This document shows positions 47,445 through 58,670 of a stretch of 64,000 bases of DNA, one piece after another. Source of the DNA: Boesenbergia rotunda (lineage: Eukaryota > Streptophyta > Magnoliopsida > Zingiberales > Zingiberaceae); the NCBI GenBank assembly GCA_024364735.1, contig JAGFNQ010006439.1, positions 1 through 64,000 on the forward strand, read 5' to 3'. Both the position numbers and the translations under genes were made by a program. Each line of letters opens with the position of its first letter. Positions within the stretch are counted from its first letter, which is position 1. A model generated the notes under the pieces. The model made no database searches. It saw only the letters and a list, made by a program, of their open reading frames with translations, and was not told where the DNA came from.

Positions 47445-50093
47445 TCATGTGTGCCCGATACGATCCATCTTTATCTCTTTTTCATAATTCCATATTTCAT
47501 CATCATCAAGCGCCAGACACTCAATCCACAAACAAGTAAAAACTCCACAATCGAGTGTCTCGCCTTGGTGACGACACTTTGTTTTCGTTACTGTTATTTT
47601 CCCAATGTCAAAGCCTGAGAAATTTTTCATGTATCCAGCCAAAAATTCTGCCTGCAAATATTGATTCAGCTGTGAAATTTAAGTTTTAAGAGTTATTGAA
47701 ATACAAATGATGAAACTTACATAAACTTTGGCTGTCCCGAAAGCAGCTGGATGAGGCTTGGAATTCATTGTCTTGAATTTGCCTTCTCTTGTTGAATAGA
47801 ATAACAGATACCAATGCCATCCATAGTTTAAGGGAAAAATAATATATCTGCATCTTGTAAATAAATTTTCATTGAGATGTTTTAATTGATTCCTTGTCAT
47901 TGAAGTAAGTTTTCCAACAAATTCTTCATACTCTCCCTTCCGCAGCAATCGATTATTCCTATGTCCTTCCAATTTATCAAGGATTTCTCTCTACATGTAG
48001 AAATAGAGTCATATTTCTCATTGTAAACAAAAATTAAAGAATTACAAGAAGCATATTTCCAATTGTAAGGTCAAAGAACACCACAAACCTGAACATCTAT
48101 GTCCATGCCAAAAATTTCAAACCCTTTCTTGACACTTTGCTTTCTCATTATTCTCATGTAACAATCAATAATTTTGGATCCAACTGGATTACGAAATAAG
48201 AATTCACAGAATTGGAGGCCATCAAATACCACATTATCTTCCTTCCACACAACAACACTGCAAATTTGATAATTTATATAATATTTCACTATAAAGGAAT
48301 AATATTCTAGAAAAGGAAACATGTACAAGATTAACATACTCCAACTTATCTCGAGAAAGATGTTCTGTTACCATCTCTCGCTCTTCCTCTGTTGCTTCTT
48401 GATATCCACAAAAATTTCTCTTTTCTCTATATTTATTCATCACATCCGCAACAGCATCCCTTCCGATTGTGGCAACATCTATAGTCGTGTCTCCCTATGT
48501 AGATAGATTTAAGAACATAAGAATAAAATAGAAACACGGTTAACAACAAATAAATAAAATTAACTCTATTTTACCGATTCCAGCACTATTGTGTCTACAA
48601 CTGATGCTAACACCTCTTTGCCTGCCTTCCTCCTACGTTTAGGTGTTGTACTCGGCGGCGTAACATATATTTCAGCCTTTTTTTTCTTCATTCTGTCTGC
48701 CCTTGTCCTTACCGTCATTGCAATAGAGGACACAAATTGCTCTACTGATGCAATATTCTTTTCAACCGGCACTTCAACAAACCCAGCAATTTCACCTTCA
48801 ATGGAGTCTTTAACTTCATTTCTCTTGTTCACTTCTGACCCACTGATATCATCAATCTGTGGTTGTGGCTCACCACCAAACTCTTTTGCCATTGGTTCAG
48901 TATTGGCCCAACTTGTACCAACAATCAATCCACCACATTTAACTCATTTTGAGCCCTGAAATAATTACAAGATTCTTGTAGCAAATAAATATTTTCTCAA
49001 CTTCATTTAACAAAATACTTATTTATTGATAATATTACCGAAAAACTTCCTCGCCTTTGATGAAACAGTTTATCTTCATCCAAAAATGGTACAATGGATA
49101 ACACCTTTTCACAATTAAAATTAAAAGATCACTACAATTCATCATATTTGAGTATGTCTACTATAAAATATGAACTTACTTTACTATAGTCAATGGAATT
49201 CAATAACCTCTCCGCTAAATCAGGTTTGGTAGGTATCTTACTTTCCCCCCAACGGAACAACCGGGGAAAAGTATGTAACGAACGTACAACTCCAAGAGAA
49301 GGTATTCTTTCATATAACCATGCCTAAATAAATAAATTTATTAGTATAACAGAACAAAACATAATAAAAGCATACTAAAAAAACTCACCATCAATCCAAC
49401 AGTTGAACCATTTAGATACTTCTTTCTTCTAACATCACCCTTTCCAATATATTTGAAAATTTGGTTGGTCAAAAATCTATAAGCCGCATCTCCCCACGAA
49501 TAATCAAAGAAGGTGGTCAGGTCATCAATGTATGGCATAATGAATCGAGGTGTTGAGTAGTTGGCCACAGGAAAAATGATACAATTAAACACTAAACAAA
49601 TAAACATCCTAACAAAATCATCCACATCTGAGTTACTCTCTGATCCAGCTAAAGAGGATAGTCTATCATAGATTACACTTCTGGTCACGTTGCCAACTTT
49701 CCCAGAGAAATACTGAGCAACAAATTTAGACTCCAAATTCACATCTAAATCAACTGGTTGCCCTGCATAACGCAAGCCAAGAACAATGGAAAACTCTGGT
49801 GATGTAAACGGAACAACAATATTTTCACCAAACAGAAATGAACGAGATTGCAACTGAAATCTTTTTAAAATTATATCAACTCTGGAGCTGCTGATCGCCA
49901 ATTTGGGCATCTTAAGCCATATACCAAATGGAGTGTTTTGAATACTCTCCTTTTGCTTATCAGTCATTTTTGGTCCCACTTCATCCATTACAGCTCTAAA
50001 AAAAGTAGGTGAACACCGAAACTGAGCTTTTTTCCCACTGTTAACCTTTTTAGCATCTTTGTTAATCTTTGCTTCTTTCCTAGTCTTCACCAT
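47445..50093 (-). pseudogene. Ulp1-like (C48) cysteine protease gene, copy 2, nearly intact
   Basis: Eight exons with GT-AG introns give a continuous model of about 698 residues apart from one stop: 50093-49389, 49323-49180, 49104-49039, 48955-48575, 48494-48340, 48257-48089, 47990-47721, 47651-47445. Exon 1 (235 codons) resembles the N-terminal domain (DUF1985-like) common in plant transposon-borne Ulp1 proteins (FRCSPTFF, MPKLAI, VLGLRYAGQP). Exon 4 is acidic and ends in a basic stretch (RADRMKKKKAE, PKRRRKAGKE). Exons 7-8 form the protease core: His ~599 in GWHWYLLFY, Asn ~616 where the catalytic Asp should be, Gln ~659 and Cys ~665 in LDCGVFTC. A TGA at the fourth codon of exon 4 (48946-48944) interrupts it. 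Ulp1 enzymes cleave SUMO; related genes are carried by Mutator-like (Kaonashi-type) transposons. No transposase was found. A host SUMO protease is less likely because the gene is duplicated with the repeat unit. Confidence 0.8.
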
Positions 50094-50689
50094 CTTTGAT
50101 TCTGTTCAACCCTTACTCAAAATATCCAACACAATTTTAGTATTTAGACCATAAAGTATACTGAAAATTAATCAAGTAAACATTTGCCTACTTACAAACA
50201 ATAAACATTCAATTTAATAATAATAGAAAAAATTTAATATCATCATTAAACATGAACAATTGCCTATTTATCTATAGAAATGACAATTGCCTATTTACCT
50301 CCCTCTCACCACTTATCTATAATCAAGGAATTCTTAAATTTTTAAAGAATGATGCAAATAGTATTCATAAATTGAAATCTCATAGGAATAGTAACAATAT
50401 ACTCATAATAGGGTGAAGTTGTACTTAATCAATCACTAATCTTTTTTTAAACGAATAGGGAAATAAGAAAGATGATAATTAGAGAGTTCCGATTAATAGA
50501 TAAAAAACTACAAAAAATGTCTGGCTTCAACTCTATCTCTGGCGACAACGCTTGATTCAGTCTCCTCGTCGATGGGTTGATGGATCTACACGGCTATAAT
50601 CTTGCTTCACATTGTGTCGGGAAGAAATGGGGGAGAGGGAAATGGTCGACTTGCTTTGATTTCGCTGGTTAGGGTTTACGAGTTTAAGT

Positions 50690-50870
50690 CGTCAAGAAAT
50701 CTGGGAAGAAGGAAACTGAGGAGAGGAAGCTGGCTTAATTTCGCCGGTGAAGGACGCCGAGAATGTGTCGTTAAGAAATCGCGGGAGAAGGAAATTGAGG
50801 AGACGAACCTGGCTTGATTTCGCCGGTGAAGGACGCCGAGAATGTGTCGGGAAGAAAACAGGGGAAAACG
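50690..50870. repeat. 79 bp tandem repeat upstream of the Ulp1-like gene, copy 2
   Basis: Counterpart of 33897-34070: GACGCCGAGAATGTGTCG at 50754 and 50833, spaced 79 bp. Confidence 0.85.
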
Positions 50871-50939
50871 AAGCTGCGGGAGAAGAAATGCGGGAAAAGT
50901 AAGAAGGGTATATTAGTAAATTTATGTATTGGGGAGTTA

Positions 50940-51034
50940 AAACTAAAAAGTAGGGACTTAAAACATGTGTTTCCTCACATGGGGAGCGGACACAAAGCTA
51001 ACTTTTGGATTAGAGATTTATCTCTAATTTACCG
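50940..51034. mobile_element. Terminus of the Ulp1 unit (copy 2)
   Basis: The two Ulp1 units are alike up to CTCTAATTT (51022-51030; 34242-34251 in copy 1) and then diverge, which places the element end here. The last ~50 bp, from TGGGGAGCGGACA to TCTCTAATTT, resemble the end of the MITE at 52316-52364. The opposite end was not found; it would lie in or beyond the satellite. Confidence 0.6.
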
Positions 51035-51779
<745 letters not shown>

Positions 51780-51788
51780 TGTTTTTTG

Positions 51789-52367
51789 GGAAAATTTGAG
51801 AAAACTCTCCAATATCAAATTGGGCTTTATATGCACTCCCCAACTCAAAATTTTTTTACATGCACTCCCTGATGGGATTGACAAGACAATTTTGTGTGTT
51901 ATTTTTTCAGTATAAAAGAGTAAAAATTTAGTATACATTGTAAATATTTGAGTATAAATTATCTGAGATTGAGTACTAATTTAAGAAATTTAAGTATTAT
52001 TTGAAAAAATTTGAGTATACATTGTTTCAGAATATAGTAAAAATTTTAGTACATATTGTAAAAATTTAAGTATGAATTGATTTAGATTGAGTATTATTTG
52101 AAGAAATTTGAGTGTAAAATTTAGAAATTTGAGTATGTCAAGTTGCATCCACCACATCAAGATTTTCATGAGGGGTCACCGAAACTTTATACTCAAATTT
52201 CTTAAATTAGTACTCAATCTCAAACAATTTATACTCAAATCTTTAGAATGTATACTGAGTTTTCACTCTTTTATACTCAATCCATCAGGAAGTGAATGTA
52301 AAGAATTTATCAAGTGGGGAGTGCATGTAAAAGTCAATTTGAGATTGGGGAGTTTTCTCTAATTAAC
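51789..52367. mobile_element. Long-inverted-repeat (foldback) MITE sharing modules with the satellite
   Basis: The two halves are imperfect reverse complements over about 200 bp. The left arm has GAGAAAACTCTCCAAT, ATGCACTCCCCAACTC, AGTATAAAAGAGT and GAGATTGAGTACTAATTT; the right arm has their complements up to AGTTTTCTCTAATTA. The flanks TGTTTTTTG (51780-51788) and TGTTTTTAG (52368-52376) look like a 9 bp duplication with one mismatch, which would fit a Mutator-like origin. The arms contain the five ~21 bp TACTCAA modules (52187-52283, and inverted at about 51907-51995) that make up the satellite. No protein is encoded. Confidence 0.8.
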
Positions 52368-52376
52368 TGTTTTTAG

Positions 52377-53436
52377 TGAAAGTTATGATTTTTTTTAAAA
52401 TTCTTTTGATTAATATGTATAAATGCAAAATAAAAAAATTAAAAATTTTAGTAGAGCTTTTTTTCTAAAATAATTATTTATGAAAGGATCGAAGTAAAAA
52501 AATTTTCTATACATGTTTTTTATTTTATGATGGGTTGATCTCGTTTAACCTGTAATTCATTTTTACTTGAGCTGAGTTGAGAATTTTCTAATCCACCTCT
52601 TTGGCTCTTTCTACCTCGCCCCTGCTAGCTAGCTCCCTTATTTTGCAGCTCGAACTATGAGATTATAATTATTATAATCACATTTTAGTTATGAGTTTGT
52701 AGTTATTATAATAATATCAAAAATAAATATAATTTTAGAAAATAAAAAATAATTTCGGAAAATAAAATGAACAAAGGCAGGATGAGACTTCCTTACGAAA
52801 AAAACGTCCCCTTAACAATTCTAACAAAATAGACCTCCTTTCTATTTTTTCTAAATTTTATAGTATTCAGGATAACTTTCTAGAACTTACAATACAATAT
52901 ATCATTTAATAATACCTAAAATATAATTTTGATAGCATTTGAAGTCAGTAAAATAAATAATGTTTTAAGATTCATAGCAAGTATTAGAATAAATTTGTAA
53001 AAAAATATCCATCCGCCTATTTCAAATTACCAAAATCTATAGTCATTCGTTACAAGCTTGTCGATCAATCACCATGTCGAAGGTTGCATTAAGAACTAGA
53101 ATTATACAAGTGCTGTGAGTTAAATTTGTTGGGTTAGTGGTATATGTTAAAACACATTTAAAAATATGCACTTAAATGTATTTTGGCATTGTCACTCCAA
53201 TATTCAAGACAGAATCCAATGATCAGAATGTCAAAAAGAAGTGTCACAAAATAGTAAAATAGTAGTTGCAATTATTAGCATGTACCTGCGCCCGCGGGAG
53301 CTGACTCTTGTTTTTATACCATTATCTTAGCGGAGAAAGCAGAACCCATGTCCTCCAGCTTCCCCATGTTATTAATGTTTGGTTGCCCGTGTTGCCCCAC
53401 GTTCTCCACCTTCTTAGTTAACCATATCTTAACCAC
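52377..53436. other. AT-rich non-coding stretch
   Basis: No gene, RNA or clear mobile element recognised. The only GC-richer part is near 53280-53400. Confidence 0.5.
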
Positions 53437-53640
53437 TCACATTTCAGACTCAGAGTGGTATTGGTCCTACACTCGAGAGTCGAGCGTCGAGTGGTATTGG
53501 TACGGAATCAAGAGTCGAGCGTCGTGTGGTACTAGTCCTGAAATTTGGAATCGAGTGTCGAGTGATATTGATCTCGGAGTCGGGGGTTGGACACTAATTG
53601 GTACTAGTCACGAAATTAGCGTCTGACATAGATCAAACTC
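53437..53640. repeat. Degenerate tandem repeat (GAGTCGAGCGTCGAGTGG units)
   Basis: Four or five irregular units of about 36-57 bp containing GAGTCGAGCGTCG and TGGTATTGGT. The ORF 53348-53626 across it is repetitive and unlikely to be a gene. Confidence 0.6.
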
Positions 53641-53890
53641 AACTTGAATGTACCACGAAGGGTCTTAACTTGAGTCTCTGTCTTGACCGGCCTTGGCTTT
53701 GTATGACTTTTGCCTTAAAGTATAAATTGACTTCTGACTTTTATATGCCCCATACTCTCTTTGATTATCGCAAAATCTGCCTCGAAGACCTCCAACTCAT
53801 CACCAACCTCCTCATTGGTGGTTTCTTCATTCTTGACATTGTTAGTAGGAGCCCTAGAGTTAATTATGTGATGATTGACTAGGAATTTTT

Positions 53891-55779
53891 TGTATCATAT
53901 TCTATCATTAATAAAGGCATGTTTGGTTATTATACTTACTTTGTATTTGTGCCAAAATAACTAAGTATAATAATGTCCTTGGGTAGTAGATTATTATCTA
54001 CATTATATCGATTGGTTGAATCGATAGTGAGATAATGTAGAGAACACTACACTAAACTATTCCTAGTCAAACATTACTATTCAGGGACAATATTAATGCA
54101 TGGAGACTAGCATGTTAGTCAATTGATGACTTGAGCTCACAAGTCATGGATATGTGATATCAAGTTGACACATGGGTATACATTAGAGAATGTGTACTGA
54201 ATTGACCCGCCATGAGAAAGTTTCATAGATTGTCATATGAGTGTCATAAACTTTCTCATGTAACTATTAGTATGAATAGTCCTTAGACCTGAAGTCACTA
54301 CGGTTCCCTACATAAGGAGTTATGTACTTTGGTATCGTCAAACGTCACCCGTAACAGGGTGGACTATAAAGGCTATCACTGAGTATGTAATGAATTATGC
54401 GGAGGGATATGAGTGATGTAGATGAGATCTATCCCTCCCATATGACGGGGGTGATATCCGTGGGCCCCTTGATCGAGTAGGACTACTTAAAAGCATGGTC
54501 ATGCTCAAATGAGTCAATATGAGATATTGAGCTCATTTGTTTGAGTGAGTCTACTCGGGGATCAAGAAACACAAAGATTGATTGAGGATGACACGGTCTA
54601 TGCCCCATTGGTCAATCTAGATATCAAGGATAGAAGGACAAGGTCATACATTTATCATAGTCACGGAGGTTTAGTCGGATCTTGACTTTTCTTGTTACTT
54701 GGGTGACAATGATGCATTGCTAGATGCCGCTCATTGCTTATGTGTCTAAAGTGTTTAGGTGCATTGCTAACGTCACGAGAACCTATTGGGTCACACACTA
54801 AGGACATGATGCTTCGGGAGGCCCGAGTCGGGAACTCAGGAGATCTGAGCCCGAGTTGGGAACTCAAGAGATCTGATCAGGAGGCCCGAGTTGGGAACTT
54901 GGGAGATCTGAGACTGAGTTGGGAACTCGGGAGATCTGATCGGAAGCTCTAGTTAGGAACTCGGGAGCTCGGGTCGGGAGCTCGGCACTTGGCAGACTGA
55001 GCTGGGAGCTCGGCAGACTGAGTCAGGAGCTTGGCACTCGGCAGACTGGGCTGGGAGCTCGGCAGACTCGGTCGGGAGCTCGGCACTCGGCAGACTGGGT
55101 CGGGAGCTTGGCAGACTGGGTCGGGAGCTCGACGACTTGCTCGGCAGACTTGGTCGGGAGCTCAGGGACTTGCTCGGGAGACTTGGTCAGGAGACCGAGT
55201 TGGAAGCCCGAGAGGCCCGGTCGAAATTACATGGGAAATTCATTAAAGTGTTTAATGAAGAAAAGAGAAAAGTCTCTCTTCATTGGATGAAGAGAAGGTG
55301 AAGAGTCACATGAAAAGATGTGCTCTTTATTGGCTTTAATGAAGGGAAGTCAAAGAGACAAAAGACTCTTCATATTCATGGGATGAATATAAAAGAGGGT
55401 ATAGTCACTTTGAATGAAGTAAGTGTGCTTTTCTTTCTTCCCTTCCTCTCTTCTTCCTCTCCTCCCTCTTGGCCAAAACCCTTGTGGGTTCTTGGTGGTC
55501 TTGTGAACTACCTCAAGTTGCTAGCACAACTAAGGTAGTTCTTCCGAAGTTGAGAGATTGTGTCCGTGTGGATACGAATAAAGGCACGAACACTTGAGTG
55601 TGTAAGAGATCCGACGCATCTTGGACGAGCGGGATAAGCAAAGGACACGTTCCAAAGGTATACACATTAGATAGATCTATTAGATAGATGAACATTGTAC
55701 GAGTTTTCTTTCGCATGGATCGCTCGAGGGTTCTTGTTTCCGCTCCGTTTTATGTTTTTGGTGCCGAGAGAACCCAACA
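53891..55779 (+). mobile_element. Probable LTR of a retrotransposon, type uncertain
   Basis: From about TGTATCATATTC (53891) to GAACCCAACA (55779) the sequence is laid out like a plant LTR: an AT-rich start, a region of phrases such as TCACTACGGTTCCCTACAT, a GC-rich tandem block (54800-55220), a TATA-like GAATATAAAAGAGGG near 55386, and a pyrimidine-rich leader. A purine tract at the left is not clear, so the left boundary is a guess. The next bases hold a possible primer-binding site, TTGGCGTTATCTGTGGG, resembling those of Tat-like gypsy elements rather than copia. Confidence 0.45.
54800..55220. repeat. GC-rich tandem repeat inside the putative LTR
   Basis: Many units of about 18-40 bp built on GGGAGCTCGGCAGACTG and GAGTTGGGAACTCGGGAGATC. 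Several ORFs run through it because the unit lacks stops in some frames; they are not genes. Confidence 0.85.
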
Positions 55780-55798
55780 GACATTGTATTGGATTAAA

Positions 55799-56186
55799 TT
55801 GGCGTTATCTGTGGGAAATCAAAATTGAGATGTTGAAATGAGAGACACTGAAAGAAGTCAAGAGAATTATGACTCCACTAGCAAGAAGGATCAGGGTGAC
55901 ATCATCACCTTGATTAGAGAAGATTTCAATCAACTCGTTGCGACTAATATGCAAGGATACTACAACAACATACTTTGCTTCCTCCAGCCCGTGCTCGAGT
56001 ACCTTCGACTCAGATCGAAATACCCCTAGCTTTAGCACGAGTACCGATAGTTCTCTAGAAGCACTTCTGATTCCAGCTGCAACACATGGCAAGGTGTCGG
56101 ATCAGGAGGAGCAGACTCGGGAATCCATAGTCGAGGAGTTGCCAATCAGAAAGCTTAACAAGGATAAAGCACCTGTACTAGCTTAA
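55799..56186 (+). pseudogene. Possible start of a gag-like ORF, degraded
   Basis: After the PBS-like TTGGCGTTATCTGTGGG, an ATG at 55838 opens 63 codons. Another frame runs 55938-56186. Neither has a recognisable domain; the region may be the damaged 5' end of a gypsy gag, with a frameshift near 55960. Confidence 0.3.
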
Positions 56187-56935
56187 GAAAATAATGTAGG
56201 ATCGAGTGAAGCACTAGAGGGGATAAAAAACGTGCATCGCTTTCTCGTTTAAATTTTTTTTCTTTTCTTTTCAAAGGTAAGCAATGGAAACACAACACAA
56301 AGACAACTTTATTTTTACTTGGTGCATAATTTCAACTGCTAGTCAAGACTCATGATCGTTGATCGCTTCAATTGAGCAATCTACTACTAACTTCTTTCTT
56401 CAAAGAAAAAGAGATTTGTCTTTTACAAAAGATGAGAAAAGGTAACAACTTTACATTCCTTAGAATTTAAAGCACAAAGACAAATTAAAAATTAACAAGC
56501 ATACAGACAAAAGGTTTTGGAGGGTCACTTCATTATCGAAGTAACACAGTGGCGTCATGAGGAAACTTTTGTATAGAACTAGAGTAGGTGTATGTATTTT
56601 ATTGTTGTACAAGTCTCCGGTCAAACCTTCTTTTATAGCCTAGGTTTTGTCCACCGATCATCCCTATCGGTATATGATCACCTCAATAACCAAATCCAGA
56701 TCCGGTCTACAGGATCGGTCTACTGATCCAACCCTCAACCAGTGTCTTCCCGCCTCATCAACACCTTAACGTCGATCATTTGACATGTTAGCTCTACAAG
56801 TCTTATCTTTGATCATGTCTTATGCCACATCAACAAGCCAACTCTTATCCTTGTGCCATGTTAGATAGATGATCATTATCTCGTGTCACATCAGTCATCC
56901 AAGACTTATCTCATCCACCTCGAATGATTGATACG
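56187..56935 (-). mobile_element. Sirevirus-type LTR fragment, minus strand
   Basis: Plus-strand text such as ACTTGGTGCATAATTTCAAC and GACTCATGATCGTTGATCGC resembles the reverse of U5/R of other Sirevirus LTRs here (compare 2867-2910). A minus-strand TATA-like GGCTATAAAAG lies at 56631-56641. Boundaries are not clear and no purine tract or PBS was found. Confidence 0.5.
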
Positions 56936-57027
56936 ATCATGAGTTTTGATGTGTATGTCAATATGATTAAGTTAGGATTTCATATTGGTTTGATGTGTGT
57001 TTGAGTCATGCAGGACTTGGTGGAATA
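56936..57027 (+). mobile_element. Sirevirus LTR start fragment, plus strand
   Basis: GATCATGAGTTTTGATGTG and ATGCAGGACTTGG match the U3 start of the Sirevirus LTRs at 12575-12675 and, inverted, 35100-35230. It is cut at 57028 by the copia LTR. Confidence 0.6.
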
Positions 57028-57499
57028 TGTTAGGACGAAAAGGAATTTAGATATCTCCACAAAGGTATGATATTGTCCACGTTAGGCGTAAGCCCTCATG
57101 ATTTTGCTCTTGGGTTCTCCTCAAAATGTTAATCTAAGCATGAAATTCTGAACGCATTTACGATATTGAAAACGGTAAACACGTACAGCGATTCTCCGTT
57201 CGTCCTTCGTTGTTCGTCACGCTTGTTGTCGGAAGAACGATCACGTGTCGGAAAGTTCTTCCCCTCTCGGATTCACGAACCAAATCCCACTGCCTGGATG
57301 ATCTCCTCGTCTTAGAGTTTTTCTCTTGCTCTCACTCACACTTGTACCACATCTTGCACCACATCTTGCACTTGAATGAAGCTCCTTACCCTCTCCTTAT
57401 ATAGGAGAGGATAGGGGGTAGAAGTAGTGGAGAGGGAGGGGGCAACAAGCCCACCTCCCTGCAGCGTGTGCAGTAACTGCACACGCCCCACTACTTACA
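57028..57499 (-). mobile_element. 3' LTR (472 bp) of a minus-strand Ty1/copia element
   Basis: On the minus strand it starts TGTAAGTAGTGGGG after the purine tract GAGTGGGAGA, has a TATA-like CTATATAAGGAG (complement at 57393-57405) and ends CGTCCTAACA. The 5' LTR is beyond the right edge of the window, so the two LTRs cannot be compared. Confidence 0.75.
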
Positions 57500-58670
57500 T
57501 CTCCCACTCATACAAGTCAAGTCACATAGACAATACAAGAATCAGGTCACAAAGACCATATAGTCACATAGACTAACACAAGAAACAGGTCACAAAGCCC
57601 ATATAGTCACATAGACTAATAGATCATCCAATTCATACATTTAGGGAAAATGATTCGTGCGACAGCAAGCATACTGAGCAATCATTGCTAAGAAAGTTAT
57701 GACACTTAACTTAGCTGCTCTCTGAGCGATCAATACTAAGAAAGTTGTTACACTTTACTTAGTCGCTCTATCACATGAATCAGAGACATCAATCACTTGC
57801 TTTTACCCCAGACTAAAACATTTCATCAATATGAACATCTCTAATCCCTCGTTATGACCATTAAGTCAAGAGCATGTTTAGTATTTCCATTCAATACAAT
57901 TATTCACAATCACATCTTAAGTACTCAACAAAAAATGTAATTGGTCGACCAGTGAATAAGTGTCAATGATGTAAATCTCTCTTAGTCTTCCTATTTAGCT
58001 TGAATCTATTCATTCTAATCAGTTGCTTTCCTAGTTATGTTCCATAGACCGAATCATCCATAGCCAATAGGATACATGCTAAGGTAGCAGACACTGATTA
58101 AAATTTCAAGCAGACAGCCAAATAGTCACATAGGGTAAATCTGAGATTAACTCATAATCTCAAGGGTCTCACATAGTAGAGAAGCAGGGATCCATTCTCC
58201 TACTACCCTTATTGTCGCTATAGCACATGTGGTATGAATCACATGCTACGATGTTTTTCTCTTTAACAAAAGAGTGCATGTTTTCTCAAAATTAACATCG
58301 TACAGATTTGATCTAGACATACCCAATGTCTAATCCTGAATTCAACTTATGAATTCCTATCTGGCTTTAAGCAGATTCAGTAAATGGTGGGTTCATTTAC
58401 TCCGATCATTACATAAATGATCTCATCTTGATACAAATCAAGGCGACTCCAACTTATGAGTATGTCTCTATTTATAGCTACATAAGCTATCCCATAAGTA
58501 ATAGTCTTACCTCTATTTATACTCAACAAATAGAGATGATTGTCCATGTGAGTGGACCAATCTCAACCTGCCAACATGCTTATCGAGACTTTATTCAAAA
58601 TGTAACACCAATACATACACTGAATAAATCATGGCACTTTCATATATAATGAATTTGTCTGTACATTGTG
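57500..58670 (-). other. 3' untranslated region of the copia element
   Basis: About 1.17 kb between the RNase H stop and the 3' LTR, with repeated GTCACATAGAC and CAGGTCACAAAG phrases at 57525-57610. No gene seen; the 73-codon ORF at 58428-58649 has no domain. Confidence 0.6.

Noticed and set aside
47445..50093. Host SUMO protease gene
   Set aside because: Duplicated together with a repeat unit, with a transposon-type N-terminal domain, an altered catalytic residue and a stop; a transposon-borne gene is more likely.
55031..55290. ORFs of 60-71 codons with Gly/Trp repeats
   Set aside because: Translations of the GC-rich tandem block.
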